A stretch of 11,124 nucleotides of DNA, taken from the NCBI GenBank assembly GCA_027622495.1, contig JAQBYL010000104.1:1-11124 (forward strand), in the 5' to 3' direction. This document shows, piece after piece, positions 1 to 6,773 of the stretch; position 1 is the first letter of the stretch; each line of letters opens with the position of its first letter. A program made the translations under genes and the position numbers. Source of the DNA: Pseudomonadota bacterium. Lineage in GTDB: Bacteria; Pseudomonadota; Gammaproteobacteria; Pseudomonadales; Azotimanducaceae. The notes under the pieces are model-generated. The model did no database searches, was not told where the DNA came from, and was given only the letters and a program-made list of their open reading frames with translations.

Positions 1-150
1 GTTCATGAATAATCCAGGCTAGAGCGTTATCCCGAAATTGATCTCGCGGTGCAGCCTGCCTGGGCCCGCAATCCGTTTTTTCGCGGCTTTGATCACCTGG
101 AACTGAACACCCGGCCTATTTCATCCGGTAGCGTATCGGCAGCGACTTGA
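1..150 (+). pseudogene. Probable 3' end of a second cytochrome P450, interrupted by an in-frame stop (partial)
   Basis: Frame 1 from position 13 to the TGA at 148-150 encodes 45 residues that read like a P450 C-terminus. LERYPEIDLA is followed about ten residues later by PFFRGFDHLEL. Laid without gaps on the C-terminus of the complete P450 at 116-1372 (LKRVHSIELA ... TFVGGLKSLPI), about 9 of 31 positions are identical, including the L-x-R, I-x-L-A, P, F, G and L landmarks. The same frame carries TAA at 10-12, where the helix before this segment should continue. The copy is therefore either broken by a nonsense change or a decayed remnant. Only three codons precede the stop, so a frameshift cannot be excluded. 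It runs convergently to the complete P450 and overlaps its 3' end by 35 bases. A chance match remains possible because the segment is short. Confidence 0.42.
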
Positions 151-1372
151 GACCGCCGACAAAGGTCGATTCCACGTAGCGCGGTTCACCCGCGAGTTCA
201 ATGCTGTGCACCCGCTTCAACAGCTGTTTGTACAGAGCTGTTATTTCCATACGTGCCAGATGTTGACCCAGGCAAACGTGTGCGCCAAAACCGAAGGCGA
301 GTTGCTTTGCGTCGCGACGTTGCACCGAGAACTCGAATGGGTTGCTGAAGATGTCCTCATCGCGATTGGCGGACGGGTACCACAGAATCGCTGACTCGCC
401 CTTGCGGATGGTTTTGCCATTCAACACATAGTCTTGCGTCGCGGTGCGCATGAAGTGCCGCACCGGTGTTACCCAGCGGATCATTTCATCAATTGCGGTG
501 GGGAGCAGGTGTTCTGGGTCAGCACGCAACAGCGCCATCTGCTCGGGATTGTGGATCAGCGCGAGCAACCCGCCAGCGGTGGATGCGCTGGTGGTGTCGT
601 GCCCGGCGGTGGCGATGATGATGTAGTAGCCGGCCGCTTCGAGCTCAGGTAAAGGCTTGCCATCGAGCTGTGCGTTGGCAATCAGGGTTGCCACATCATC
701 GGTCGGGTTGTTGATTCGATCTTGCGTCAATCTTAAGAAGTATTGTTCAAAGTCTTCAACAACCTTAAAAAAATCCTGTGGTTCAAACGATCGACGGTTG
801 TCTGGGTCAGCACTGCCGAAGAGTTCCTGGGTGAGCTTCAGCATCAGTGCTTCGTCTTGTTCCGGAACACCGAGGATCGACATGATGACGCGCAGCGGAT
901 ACCAGATGGCCACGTCCCGGACGAAGTCGCACTCACCCCCCAGATCCGCCAGCCGGTCGACGTAGCTCGCCGCCAGATCGTCGATCCTTGCCTGCAGTTT
1001 GCGCAGGTTGGTCCCCATGAACCAACCCTGGGTCAGGCGCCGGTAGCGGCTGTGATCCGGATCGTCCATCTGCACCAGCGATCGAATCAGATGTTTGCGA
1101 CCGGTGACCTGCTGCACCATCTCAGCCATCCCCTGAGGCCCGAGCGTTGGCCTGGGATCGTTAACAAAAACTTTCTTATTGCCTTCTATCTCTTTGATAT
1201 TGTTGTATTTTGTGACAGACCAGAAAGGCTCGTATCCCGTCGGTTGAACAAATCGAAGCGGGTCGTTGTGGCGTAACCAGCGCAGTTGCTCATGGATACC
1301 GGCTTCATCAGCCCAGGCGGTCGGCGCGACCAGGGCGTTGTCGATCTCAGGTGAAGTGGTAAAGGGGCTCAT
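116..1372 (-). CDS. Cytochrome P450 monooxygenase
   Basis: A soluble bacterial class I-type P450 of 418 residues, expected to hydroxylate a hydrophobic substrate with O2 and electrons from a ferredoxin. Numbering from the chosen start, the I-helix oxygen-activation motif AGHDT lies at 256-260, the K-helix ExxR is E296-M-I-R299, and the heme loop FGFGAHVCLG begins at F360 with Cys367 as thiolate ligand. A C-helix HSRYRR stretch precedes these. The C-terminal FVGGLKSLPIRY segment resembles CYP124/125/142-type sterol and terpenoid P450s, but no substrate can be assigned. The ATG at 1372 (MSPFTTSP...) was chosen because the in-frame ATG at 1447 adds 25 residues that do not look like P450 sequence. 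Neither start has a strong ribosome binding site. The gene follows the SRPBCC gene in the same direction and is probably cotranscribed. No ferredoxin or reductase gene is nearby. All catalytic landmarks are intact. Confidence 0.95.
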   Translation of the reverse strand: MSPFTTSPEIDNALVAPTAWADEAGIHEQLRWLRHNDPLRFVQPTGYEPFWSVTKYNNIKEIEGNKKVFVNDPRPTLGPQGMAEMVQQVTGRKHLIRSLVQMDDPDHSRYRRLTQGWFMGTNLRKLQARIDDLAASYVDRLADLGGECDFVRDVAIWYPLRVIMSILGVPEQDEALMLKLTQELFGSADPDNRRSFEPQDFFKVVEDFEQYFLRLTQDRINNPTDDVATLIANAQLDGKPLPELEAAGYYIIIATAGHDTTSASTAGGLLALIHNPEQMALLRADPEHLLPTAIDEMIRWVTPVRHFMRTATQDYVLNGKTIRKGESAILWYPSANRDEDIFSNPFEFSVQRRDAKQLAFGFGAHVCLGQHLARMEITALYKQLLKRVHSIELAGEPRYVESTFVGGLKSLPIRYRMK

Positions 1373-1460
1373 GGTTTTTGACTCTGTGTACTCACTACTG
1401 CTACCTCTTCCGGATCGACAGAAAGCAGAATATACGTCAGATAGCATGGCCGATGGACCG

Positions 1461-1961
1461 TCAGCCGGTGAGCATTTTTCCGTACTCGGTTCTGGTTGAT
1501 TGAAAACGCTCGAACGGAAACTTGATAGGCACGCCTTCGATGGCAGCGAGCAGCATCATCAGATGCGCTTCCCAACCGGCACAGGATCGAGCGGCATCTT
1601 CCTCTTCGGGGGTGGTCAGGGTCAGATTCAGCAATGTACCACCGTCTGCTTCACTCAGATCCCAGCGGACCGGGCGCTCGGGTTCACCGGGGCTGCTCCA
1701 TGAGTATTCGAGCCGTTTACCGGGCATACACGCAGTCACTTCGCTGTCGATCACGATGTGACTCTCCACGAAGTCGAGGCGGGCCTTGCCGCCTTTCTTC
1801 AATTCGATCTCACCGGGAGCGAGCCACTCCACGAACTTTGCCGGTTCGGTGAGCATGGCCCAGACCTGCGCGGGCGGATGGTCGATTCTTCGCTGCAGGT
1901 GGGCGATCCAGCACCCGTGCGCCTTTTCCATGGTTCCCAAAGCATCGTTTTCGTCTGTCAC
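1461..1961 (-). CDS. SRPBCC (AHSA1/Aha1-C-like) domain protein
   Basis: A small START/Bet v1-fold protein of 166 residues, about the usual size for the family. The landmarks are HPPAQVWAMLTEP at about residues 28-40, W46 in EWLAPG, a central beta region, and the closing GWEAHLMMLL helix at about 129-138 that lines the family's hydrophobic cavity. Known members bind hydrophobic ligands or act as uncharacterised accessory proteins, and there are no catalytic residues to point to. The GTG start at 1961 (MTDENDALGTMEK) was chosen because GAGGA stands 7 bases upstream. It also leaves the N-terminus typical for the family, with about ten residues before the MEKAHG segment. An ATG at 2015 would add 18 residues without a good binding site, and an ATG at 1931 would cut into the domain edge. 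It is the first gene of a likely operon with the P450, so a role in handling the P450 substrate or product is an inference from position. Confidence 0.85.
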   Translation of the reverse strand: MTDENDALGTMEKAHGCWIAHLQRRIDHPPAQVWAMLTEPAKFVEWLAPGEIELKKGGKARLDFVESHIVIDSEVTACMPGKRLEYSWSSPGEPERPVRWDLSEADGGTLLNLTLTTPEEEDAARSCAGWEAHLMMLLAAIEGVPIKFPFERFQSTRTEYGKMLTG

Positions 1962-1968
1962 GGATTTT

Positions 1969-1973
1969 TCCTC
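1969..1973 (-). promoter_or_regulatory. Ribosome binding site that fixes the SRPBCC GTG start
   Basis: On the minus strand GAGGA is followed by 7 bases and then GTG (1959-1961). It is the only strong Shine-Dalgarno match near any candidate start of this gene. Confidence 0.6.
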
Positions 1974-2036
1974 ATCAGTCAGCCCCGTGGAGGATAGTGG
2001 CTCTTTCACGACCATGAAGTCGGGGACTGTACCTAT

Positions 2037-2060
2037 GTTCCGTAAAACGTTCCGTAAAAC
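2037..2060. repeat. Perfect tandem repeat, 2 x 12 bp
   Basis: GTTCCGTAAAAC occurs at 2037-2048 and again, identically, at 2049-2060. It lies between two divergent operons, so it could be a double binding site for a regulator or simply a slippage duplication. It is a direct repeat. Apart from AACGTT at the junction (2046-2051) there is no palindrome, so it does not look like a classical TetR-type operator. Confidence 0.85.
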
Positions 2061-2171
2061 CGTTTGCCTGGTCCGTTCAGGTAGAGCGCTGGTGCCCTGT
2101 TCAGAGTTGCTTTCTATGCAGGGAACGACGCGGTAGGCTCAACACTCATCGACCGGCCAAGGTGTGAAGGC

Positions 2172-3509
2172 ATGGCACAAGTCATCAGCAGTTCGCGGGC
2201 GCGCTGGTACGACCCTGATAGCGCGACGCTGGATCGGCGGATCTTCAGTGATCCGGAAATCTATCAGCAGGAACTGGAGCGGATCTTCGGGCGCGCGTGG
2301 AATTTCATCTGCCACGAGTCCCAACTGCCAGAACCCGGCCGCTTCTTCATGAACTACATCGGCGAAGACCAGGTGATCGCCGTGCGCGATCGCAAACACC
2401 AGATCCAGGTGCTGTTGAACTCATGCCCGCATCGCGGCAACACGGTGTGTCGCGCAGAGCAGGGCAAGACAGCCAGTTTTCTGTGTTCCTACCATGGCTG
2501 GAATTACGATCTGGACGGAAGTCTGATCGGGATGCCCGGCGAAAATCAGTTCTACCGGGGCGACTTTGACAAAAAGGCCTGGGGCCTGGGCAAAGCCGCA
2601 CAGGTGCAGATCTATCGTGGGTTTGTGTTTGCCACACTCGACGCACAGGCGCCACCGCTGGTCGACTATCTGGGCTGGGTAGGGCGGCTCGGTCTGGATA
2701 TGGTGGCATCCTCAGGTGATATCGAGGTGCTTGATGGTGTCCAGAAGAACCGGATCAAGTGCAACTGGAAACTCGCGGTAGACAATCTGTACGACTGGTA
2801 CCACGTCAAGGTGAGCCATGGCAGCGCGCTGCGCATCGGTCTTCTGACCGAAGAATCCATGGCGCCGGATGGTCAGATGGTGATGCTGGGCGATTACGGC
2901 CACGGGATCGGTGGGCCCGGTCTTTCGCAAGCGCAGCTCAATGACTTTGTTGAGCGCATGGGCAACGGCGAAGAACCGTCTAAGTGGTATGACCTGCAGG
3001 CGGCGCGGCGACTCGATCAGCGCACCCGCGATGAACTCGGTCCGGTAGGGGCACGATCACTCGGACACCCTAACATCTTCCCTAATCTGTGGGTAACGCT
3101 AACACGTCAGCTGTGTCTGCGCATACCGCGCGGCCCGTTTGAAACCGAGCTCTGGTGGTTCACCCTGTTACCTGAGGGAATGCCTGAGGAAGAACGCAGA
3201 ATGGCGATCTTCATTGCCAATCACATGTTCGGTCCGGCGGGTTTTCTGGAGCAGGACGATGGTGAGAACTGGAGTCACTCAACCCGTGGCGCCATGGGCA
3301 ATGCCACACGCAAACGCCCGTTGAACTACCAGATGGGTCACGGCCAGGACACGGTCGTCGGTGACCCTTCAGGTCAGAACAGCATCGAAACGGTGGTGAA
3401 TGAGCACGGTCAGCGCTGGACCTACCAATCCTGGCAGGACTGGATGACTGCCGATGACTGGCCTTCTCTGATTGCCAATCACACACCGGCCCCAACCGGG
3501 GTGGTGTAA
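2172..3509 (+). CDS. Rieske aromatic-ring-hydroxylating dioxygenase, large (alpha) subunit
   Basis: The catalytic subunit (445 residues) of a three-component ring-hydroxylating dioxygenase. The family adds both atoms of O2 to an aromatic ring to give a cis-dihydrodiol, using electrons from a ferredoxin. The Rieske 2Fe-2S ligands are C85-P-H87 and C105-S-Y-H108. The mononuclear iron site has H211 and H216 in the YHVKVSH stretch, with D362 or D363 in LEQDDGENW as third ligand. D204 is in the position that bridges the Rieske and iron sites of neighbouring subunits in this family. NWKLAVDN at 198-205 is the typical lead-in to the catalytic domain. Length and order match naphthalene- and biphenyl-type enzymes, but the substrate cannot be read. 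The small subunit starts within the stop codon (TAATG), which fits an alpha/beta complex with coupled translation. No ferredoxin or reductase gene is in the window. Confidence 0.96.
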   Translation: MAQVISSSRARWYDPDSATLDRRIFSDPEIYQQELERIFGRAWNFICHESQLPEPGRFFMNYIGEDQVIAVRDRKHQIQVLLNSCPHRGNTVCRAEQGKTASFLCSYHGWNYDLDGSLIGMPGENQFYRGDFDKKAWGLGKAAQVQIYRGFVFATLDAQAPPLVDYLGWVGRLGLDMVASSGDIEVLDGVQKNRIKCNWKLAVDNLYDWYHVKVSHGSALRIGLLTEESMAPDGQMVMLGDYGHGIGGPGLSQAQLNDFVERMGNGEEPSKWYDLQAARRLDQRTRDELGPVGARSLGHPNIFPNLWVTLTRQLCLRIPRGPFETELWWFTLLPEGMPEEERRMAIFIANHMFGPAGFLEQDDGENWSHSTRGAMGNATRKRPLNYQMGHGQDTVVGDPSGQNSIETVVNEHGQRWTYQSWQDWMTADDWPSLIANHTPAPTGVV

Positions 3510-4042
3510 TGGCTTCGCTTGCGAACCTGCCCCTTGCCGAACGCATGCAGGTCACCTTTGAAGCGCAGGAATTCACATTTCACGAAGCCGCCTTGCTCGA
3601 CAATCGACAATACGAGGCGTGGCTTGACCTGTTAACCGACGACATACACTACTGGATGCCAATCCGCCGGACGACCACCCTCAAGGAAGTCTCCGACGAA
3701 TTTACCCAGCGTGGTGGCATGGCGTTCTTTGACGACGACAAGAACACTCTCACCAGACGGGTGAACCGTCTGTCGCTGGCGCGGGCATGGGCAGAGGACC
3801 CGCCGTCGCGGACGCGCAGACTGGTGACCAACCTGCAGGTGGTGGAGGTGAGCGGTGATGAAATCCAATTGCATGCGAACTTTCAGTTGTACCGCACCCG
3901 TCTGAACAGCGAAGAAGACAACTGGATCGGTCGCCGCGAAGACCTGCTGCGCCGTGTAGGCGGTGTATTGAAGCTCGCGCGCAGACACATTTATCTGGAG
4001 CAGACAGTGATCCTTTCACAGAACATGAGCAGCCTGTTTTGA
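3509..4042 (+). CDS. Aromatic-ring-hydroxylating dioxygenase, small (beta) subunit
   Basis: The structural subunit (177 residues) of the Rieske dioxygenase, with the SnoaL/NTF2-like cone fold and no metal site. Family landmarks are EAALLDNRQYEAWLDLL at about residues 26-42, DDIHYWMPIRR after it, the SRTRRLVTNL segment mid-protein, and a C-terminal RREDLLRRV ... RHIYLEQTVIL strand series. In the family it pairs with alpha in an alpha3beta3 complex and can influence substrate choice. The ATG at 3509 shares its A with the alpha stop codon, and a GGGGTGG run just upstream can act as ribosome binding site. The stop at 4040-4042 overlaps the TTG start of the next gene. Confidence 0.94.
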   Translation: MASLANLPLAERMQVTFEAQEFTFHEAALLDNRQYEAWLDLLTDDIHYWMPIRRTTTLKEVSDEFTQRGGMAFFDDDKNTLTRRVNRLSLARAWAEDPPSRTRRLVTNLQVVEVSGDEIQLHANFQLYRTRLNSEEDNWIGRREDLLRRVGGVLKLARRHIYLEQTVILSQNMSSLF

Positions 4043-4890
4043 AGCGCCTGGATGAACAGGTGGTGCTGATCAGCGGCGGGGCCTCGGGTCTCGGTGCAGC
4101 GATTGTTGACCGATTTGTTGATGAAGGTGCGCGCGTGGTGGTGCTCGATCGTTCCGCTGCCGGGTGTGCAGAAATAACCAACAGATACGCAGGTGCTGTC
4201 AAAACCGTCACCGGTGATGTGCGTGTGTATGCCGACAACGTTCGAGCAGTCAGCCTTGCAACCCAAACGTTTGGCCGCCTCGATAGCGTGATCGGTAACG
4301 CGGGCATCTGGGACTATTCAGTTTCACTGGTGGATCTGCCTGAAGACAAACTCAATGAAACCTTTGATGAACTGTTCCAGATCAATGTGCTCGGCTATCT
4401 GCTCCTTGCCAAAGCTGCGGTCACCGATCTGGTCAGGTCGCAGGGATCAATCATCTACACCGTTTCAAACGCCGGTTTCCTGCCGGCCGGCGGCGGACCG
4501 TTATACACAGCGGCCAAACACGCGGTCGTTGGCCTGATCCGCCAGCTTGCATTCGAACTTGCACCGCATGTGCGGGTGAATGGTGTAGCACCTGGTGCGA
4601 TCTCCACTAACCTGCGCGGGCCGCAAAGCCTGGGTATGCAGGACCGGAAGTTTCCGGGCAGTGCCATGCAGGCGGGTGCCGCGGATTTCGTGCCGGTCGG
4701 CCGAATGCCGACCCCTGCAGAATATGCTGGCGCGTATGTGTTCTTCGCCTGCCGTGAAGACAATTTCCCGGCGACCGGTGCGATCTTAAATCACGACGGT
4801 GGCTTCGGCGTGCGGGGTCTGGGGAAGGTTCTTCGCGGTGGGGATGATCTGCTCGCGAGGCTGAAGCTGGACGAGGAGCAAATGCCATGA
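4039..4890 (+). CDS. SDR dehydrogenase, cis-dihydrodiol dehydrogenase (BphB-like)
   Basis: A short-chain dehydrogenase/reductase of 283 residues that probably oxidises the cis-dihydrodiol made by the upstream dioxygenase to a catechol-type diol, with NAD+. The cofactor loop GGASGLG is at 13-19, and D37 after the second strand favours NAD over NADP. D60-V61 and N87-A-G89 follow. The catalytic residues are N116, S143, Y156 and K160. Several segments closely resemble biphenyl dihydrodiol dehydrogenase BphB: VDRFV, GNAGIWDY, TVSNAGF, EYAGAYVFFA and the C-terminal DGGFGVRGL. That resemblance and the operon position support the call, but the exact diol is unknown. The start is TTG at 4039, overlapping the small-subunit TGA as TTGA. 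No in-frame ATG precedes the Rossmann loop, so TTG is the only start that keeps the first strand whole. Confidence 0.9.
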   Translation: MKRLDEQVVLISGGASGLGAAIVDRFVDEGARVVVLDRSAAGCAEITNRYAGAVKTVTGDVRVYADNVRAVSLATQTFGRLDSVIGNAGIWDYSVSLVDLPEDKLNETFDELFQINVLGYLLLAKAAVTDLVRSQGSIIYTVSNAGFLPAGGGPLYTAAKHAVVGLIRQLAFELAPHVRVNGVAPGAISTNLRGPQSLGMQDRKFPGSAMQAGAADFVPVGRMPTPAEYAGAYVFFACREDNFPATGAILNHDGGFGVRGLGKVLRGGDDLLARLKLDEEQMP

Positions 4891-5384
4891 GCCTGAGGGG
4901 CTTGAGCCGCTGCATGAAAATCAGAAGCTACAACACCGCAGACACAGCACAGATCGTTGCGCTGTTTTTCGATTCGGTTCGAAATGGCACCGGCGACCAC
5001 TATACGCGGGAGCAACGCGAAGCCTGGGCACCAGAGGTGCCGAATGCGCAGGAGTGGGCGGCAAGATTAGGTGCGCTGCACACCTTTGTGGCAGAGGATG
5101 ACGCGGGGATCGCGGGTTTCATGACCCTCGGCGAGGACGGCCACATCGACCTTGCTTATGTCAGATCCGATTGTATCGGGCGCGGCGTTGCACAGCGGCT
5201 TTATGAGGTCATAGAGGCTGCGGCGATCGATCTCAAGTTGAAGAGACTTTTTTCAGAAGCGAGTGATCTCGCCAGAAGGTTCTTCGAAAAACACGGCTGG
5301 AGATTGATTGAAACCCGGCAGGTCGAAAGGTACGGTGTGGCGTTAACGAATCATCGTATGGAGAAACTGTTCTGCGACACCTGA
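4887..5384 (+). CDS. GNAT family N-acetyltransferase
   Basis: A single-domain GNAT protein (165 residues), expected to move an acetyl group from acetyl-CoA to an amine of an unknown small molecule or protein. The acetyl-CoA pyrophosphate loop reads IGRGVAQRLY (G98, G100). The C-terminal ARRFFEKHGWRLIE segment is the usual GNAT end, and overall it resembles YafP-type acetyltransferases. The ATG at 4887 forms an ATGA overlap with the dehydrogenase stop, with GAGGAG 8 bases upstream. An internal ATG at 4914 (MKIRSYN) marks the usual start of the domain and is the alternative. It is the last gene of the Rieske operon, yet acetylation has no obvious place in ring dihydroxylation. Acetylation of an amine-bearing aromatic substrate or product is one possibility, and simple hitchhiking is another. 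Confidence 0.9.
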   Translation: MSLRGLSRCMKIRSYNTADTAQIVALFFDSVRNGTGDHYTREQREAWAPEVPNAQEWAARLGALHTFVAEDDAGIAGFMTLGEDGHIDLAYVRSDCIGRGVAQRLYEVIEAAAIDLKLKRLFSEASDLARRFFEKHGWRLIETRQVERYGVALTNHRMEKLFCDT

Positions 5385-5392
5385 GCCAGGTG
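5378..5392. terminator. Short hairpin between convergent genes (weak terminator candidate)
   Basis: CACCTG and CAGGTG form a perfect 6-bp stem around a 3-base loop. The hairpin spans the GNAT stop codon and lies just before the 3' end of the opposing kinase gene. There is no T-tract on either side, so intrinsic termination is doubtful. Only 13 bases separate the two convergent genes. Confidence 0.25.
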
Positions 5393-5397
5393 AACGG

Positions 5398-6426
5398 TCA
5401 GAGCAACTCAAACGCGTTCAATTCATCCAGCGCACTCAGACTGTTCCCCAGCAGAGTGCGGGCCAGCTGGCGCCCCCGCTCGTTGCCCATATCCAGTGTG
5501 CCGGCGATCACGACGGCGTAGCAGAGCAGATATAGAGCGCAAACGCGGTAGCGTTTGCTCAACACTGCAGGATCGTAAACGATACCGTGCCCGGTTAATC
5601 CTGTGTGATAGCGCGTCAGCAGGTCTTCCGAACGGCGTACCTCCTGCGGCACGCTTTGCGTGATGAAGTAGGCGAGATCGTGCTCTGGCGCTGACGTACA
5701 CACCGACTGCCAGTCCACCAGTGACACATCGGTCGCACCAAAGAAGATGTTGTCCAGACGCACATCCGCATGGGTCAGGCACACCGGCGGCTGACACATC
5801 TGCTGCAGCAGGGCAGGGATTGCTGCCGGCATGAGATCACCGATATGCCGGGCGGATAGAGGGATCAGATGGTTGAACTCTTTCTGCACCACCGGCCACC
5901 CCATCTGGAAACCGCCAACCATGCCCTGCACCTGTAACGGATTGTTGTGCGATACCACGTCGGGCGCCTGGTCATCCCAGGCACTGGCGTGAAACGCAGC
6001 AAGCATGTCCACCACCCGGCGTGCCTCTTCGATCGTGCATCCCGCGACCTGATCACCGATGGTGTAGTCCACCATGTCTTCCAGAATCAGCAGAAAGTCG
6101 TGATTGGTCGGGTTGTATCCCGCGAAACAACACTGCGGTGTGCGAAGCCGGACGTTGCGGTTGATGCCACGGTAGAACCCGATCTCGCGACCGTACATGT
6201 CGTAAGCTTCGGCGACACCACGATTGGCGGATACCGGTGTCGCAAACTTGGCAATAAGCGATGCCGGACCGTTCTTTGAGGTCAGGTAGAGACGGGTGAC
6301 CTGGCCCATCACGCTGGTCCCTTCGGTGAAGTAACTGATGGTGAAATCCGACACTTCAAACCCAAGCGCTTCACTCAGCCATGTGCTGGTCAGATCGGTG
6401 GGTCGTGTCGGGAAAAGGTCTGACAT
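5398..6426 (-). CDS. APH/EcKinase-like phosphotransferase family protein
   Basis: A protein-kinase-fold small-molecule kinase of about 342 residues. Numbering from the TTG at 6435, the phosphate-transfer motif is H222-A-D224-V-R-L-D-N229, the metal-binding aspartate is D241 in LVDWQS, and the N-lobe lysine is K63 in LIAKFA with partner E84. All catalytic positions are present. Overall it resembles the aminoglycoside phosphotransferase and ecdysteroid-kinase-like groups found beside lipid, sterol and xenobiotic genes in environmental bacteria. The substrate is probably a hydroxylated small molecule (inference), and antibiotic resistance is not indicated. The ATG at 6426 was chosen. A TTG three codons upstream, 3 bases after the DUF1272 stop, is the alternative, and neither has a strong ribosome binding site. 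It is the last gene of the desaturase operon. Confidence 0.88.
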   Translation of the reverse strand: MSDLFPTRPTDLTSTWLSEALGFEVSDFTISYFTEGTSVMGQVTRLYLTSKNGPASLIAKFATPVSANRGVAEAYDMYGREIGFYRGINRNVRLRTPQCCFAGYNPTNHDFLLILEDMVDYTIGDQVAGCTIEEARRVVDMLAAFHASAWDDQAPDVVSHNNPLQVQGMVGGFQMGWPVVQKEFNHLIPLSARHIGDLMPAAIPALLQQMCQPPVCLTHADVRLDNIFFGATDVSLVDWQSVCTSAPEHDLAYFITQSVPQEVRRSEDLLTRYHTGLTGHGIVYDPAVLSKRYRVCALYLLCYAVVIAGTLDMGNERGRQLARTLLGNSLSALDELNAFELL

Positions 6427-6438
6427 GTTTACCAACGC

Positions 6439-6747
6439 TCAGCGAAGATGAGGCTCAATATCGCGTGCAGCAGCACAGAAGGCAGCAATTTCTGCAGCCG
6501 AAAACTTCGTCGTCACCCTGGTCTGCGATGACGGCTGGTCCTGCAGACTCACACCTGCCCGTCGTGGTTTAGAGGGACGTATCGGCCTCGGACTGAAGCC
6601 GCCGCCGCAGTTCGGGCAGACGTTGTGCAGCACATCCGCAACGCAGGTTGCACAGAAGGTGCATTCATACGTACAGATGCGCGCATCGAGCGCATTGGCC
6701 GGCAGATCTTTATCACACAGTTCGCAGTTGGGTCGAAGTTGCAGCAT
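6439..6747 (-). CDS. DUF1272 Cys-rich (probable zinc-binding) protein
   Basis: A 102-residue protein whose first ~55 residues match the DUF1272 pattern. MLQLRPNCELCDKDLP is followed by ARICTYECTFC and CPNCGG. The cysteines are C8, C11, C25, C29, C32, C35, C44 and C47, enough for two zinc sites of treble-clef or ribbon type. The family's function is unknown. The last ~45 residues are a basic/proline-rich linker (RPIRPSKPRR) and a helix (AAEIAAFCAAARDIEP), longer than the compact domain needs. It sits 26 bases after the desaturase stop and just before the kinase, so it is probably cotranscribed with both. The ATG at 6747 gives the standard family N-terminus. Its ribosome binding site is weak (GGGTG). 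Confidence 0.88.
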   Translation of the reverse strand: MLQLRPNCELCDKDLPANALDARICTYECTFCATCVADVLHNVCPNCGGGFSPRPIRPSKPRRAGVSLQDQPSSQTRVTTKFSAAEIAAFCAAARDIEPHLR

Positions 6748-6773
6748 CAGGTTGCACCCGGGTAGCCGGCCAC

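Larger units (their letters stand above)
1962..2171. promoter_or_regulatory. Divergent control region between SRPBCC-P450 and the Rieske operon
   Basis: This 210-base stretch separates two head-to-head operons and should hold both promoters. Its clear feature is a perfect tandem 12-bp repeat at 2037-2060. GTTCAG also occurs twice, at 2075-2080 and 2098-2103. No convincing sigma70 -35/-10 pair was found for either direction. The Rieske start at 2172 has a modest AAGG at 2159-2162, 9 bases away. If the SRPBCC gene actually starts at the ATG at 2015, part of this region is coding. Confidence 0.5.

Noticed and set aside
743..1276. 177-codon open frame on + inside the P450
   Set aside because: It is antisense to an intact P450 with all its motifs, has no recognisable domain, and is a typical shadow in GC-rich coding DNA.
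1373..1447. 25-residue N-terminal extension of the P450 from the ATG at 1447
   Set aside because: Ser/Arg-rich sequence not typical of soluble P450s, with no strong ribosome binding site. It cannot be excluded, but the start at 1372 fits better.
3750..4307. 185-codon open frame on - across the beta subunit and SDR
   Set aside because: It spans the junction of two well-supported genes on the other strand and has low-complexity Ser/Pro/Arg composition.
5398..6426. Antibiotic resistance by aminoglycoside phosphotransferase
   Set aside because: The catalytic fold matches, but the sequence style and lipid/xenobiotic context fit the EcKinase-like group. Nothing points to an aminoglycoside substrate.
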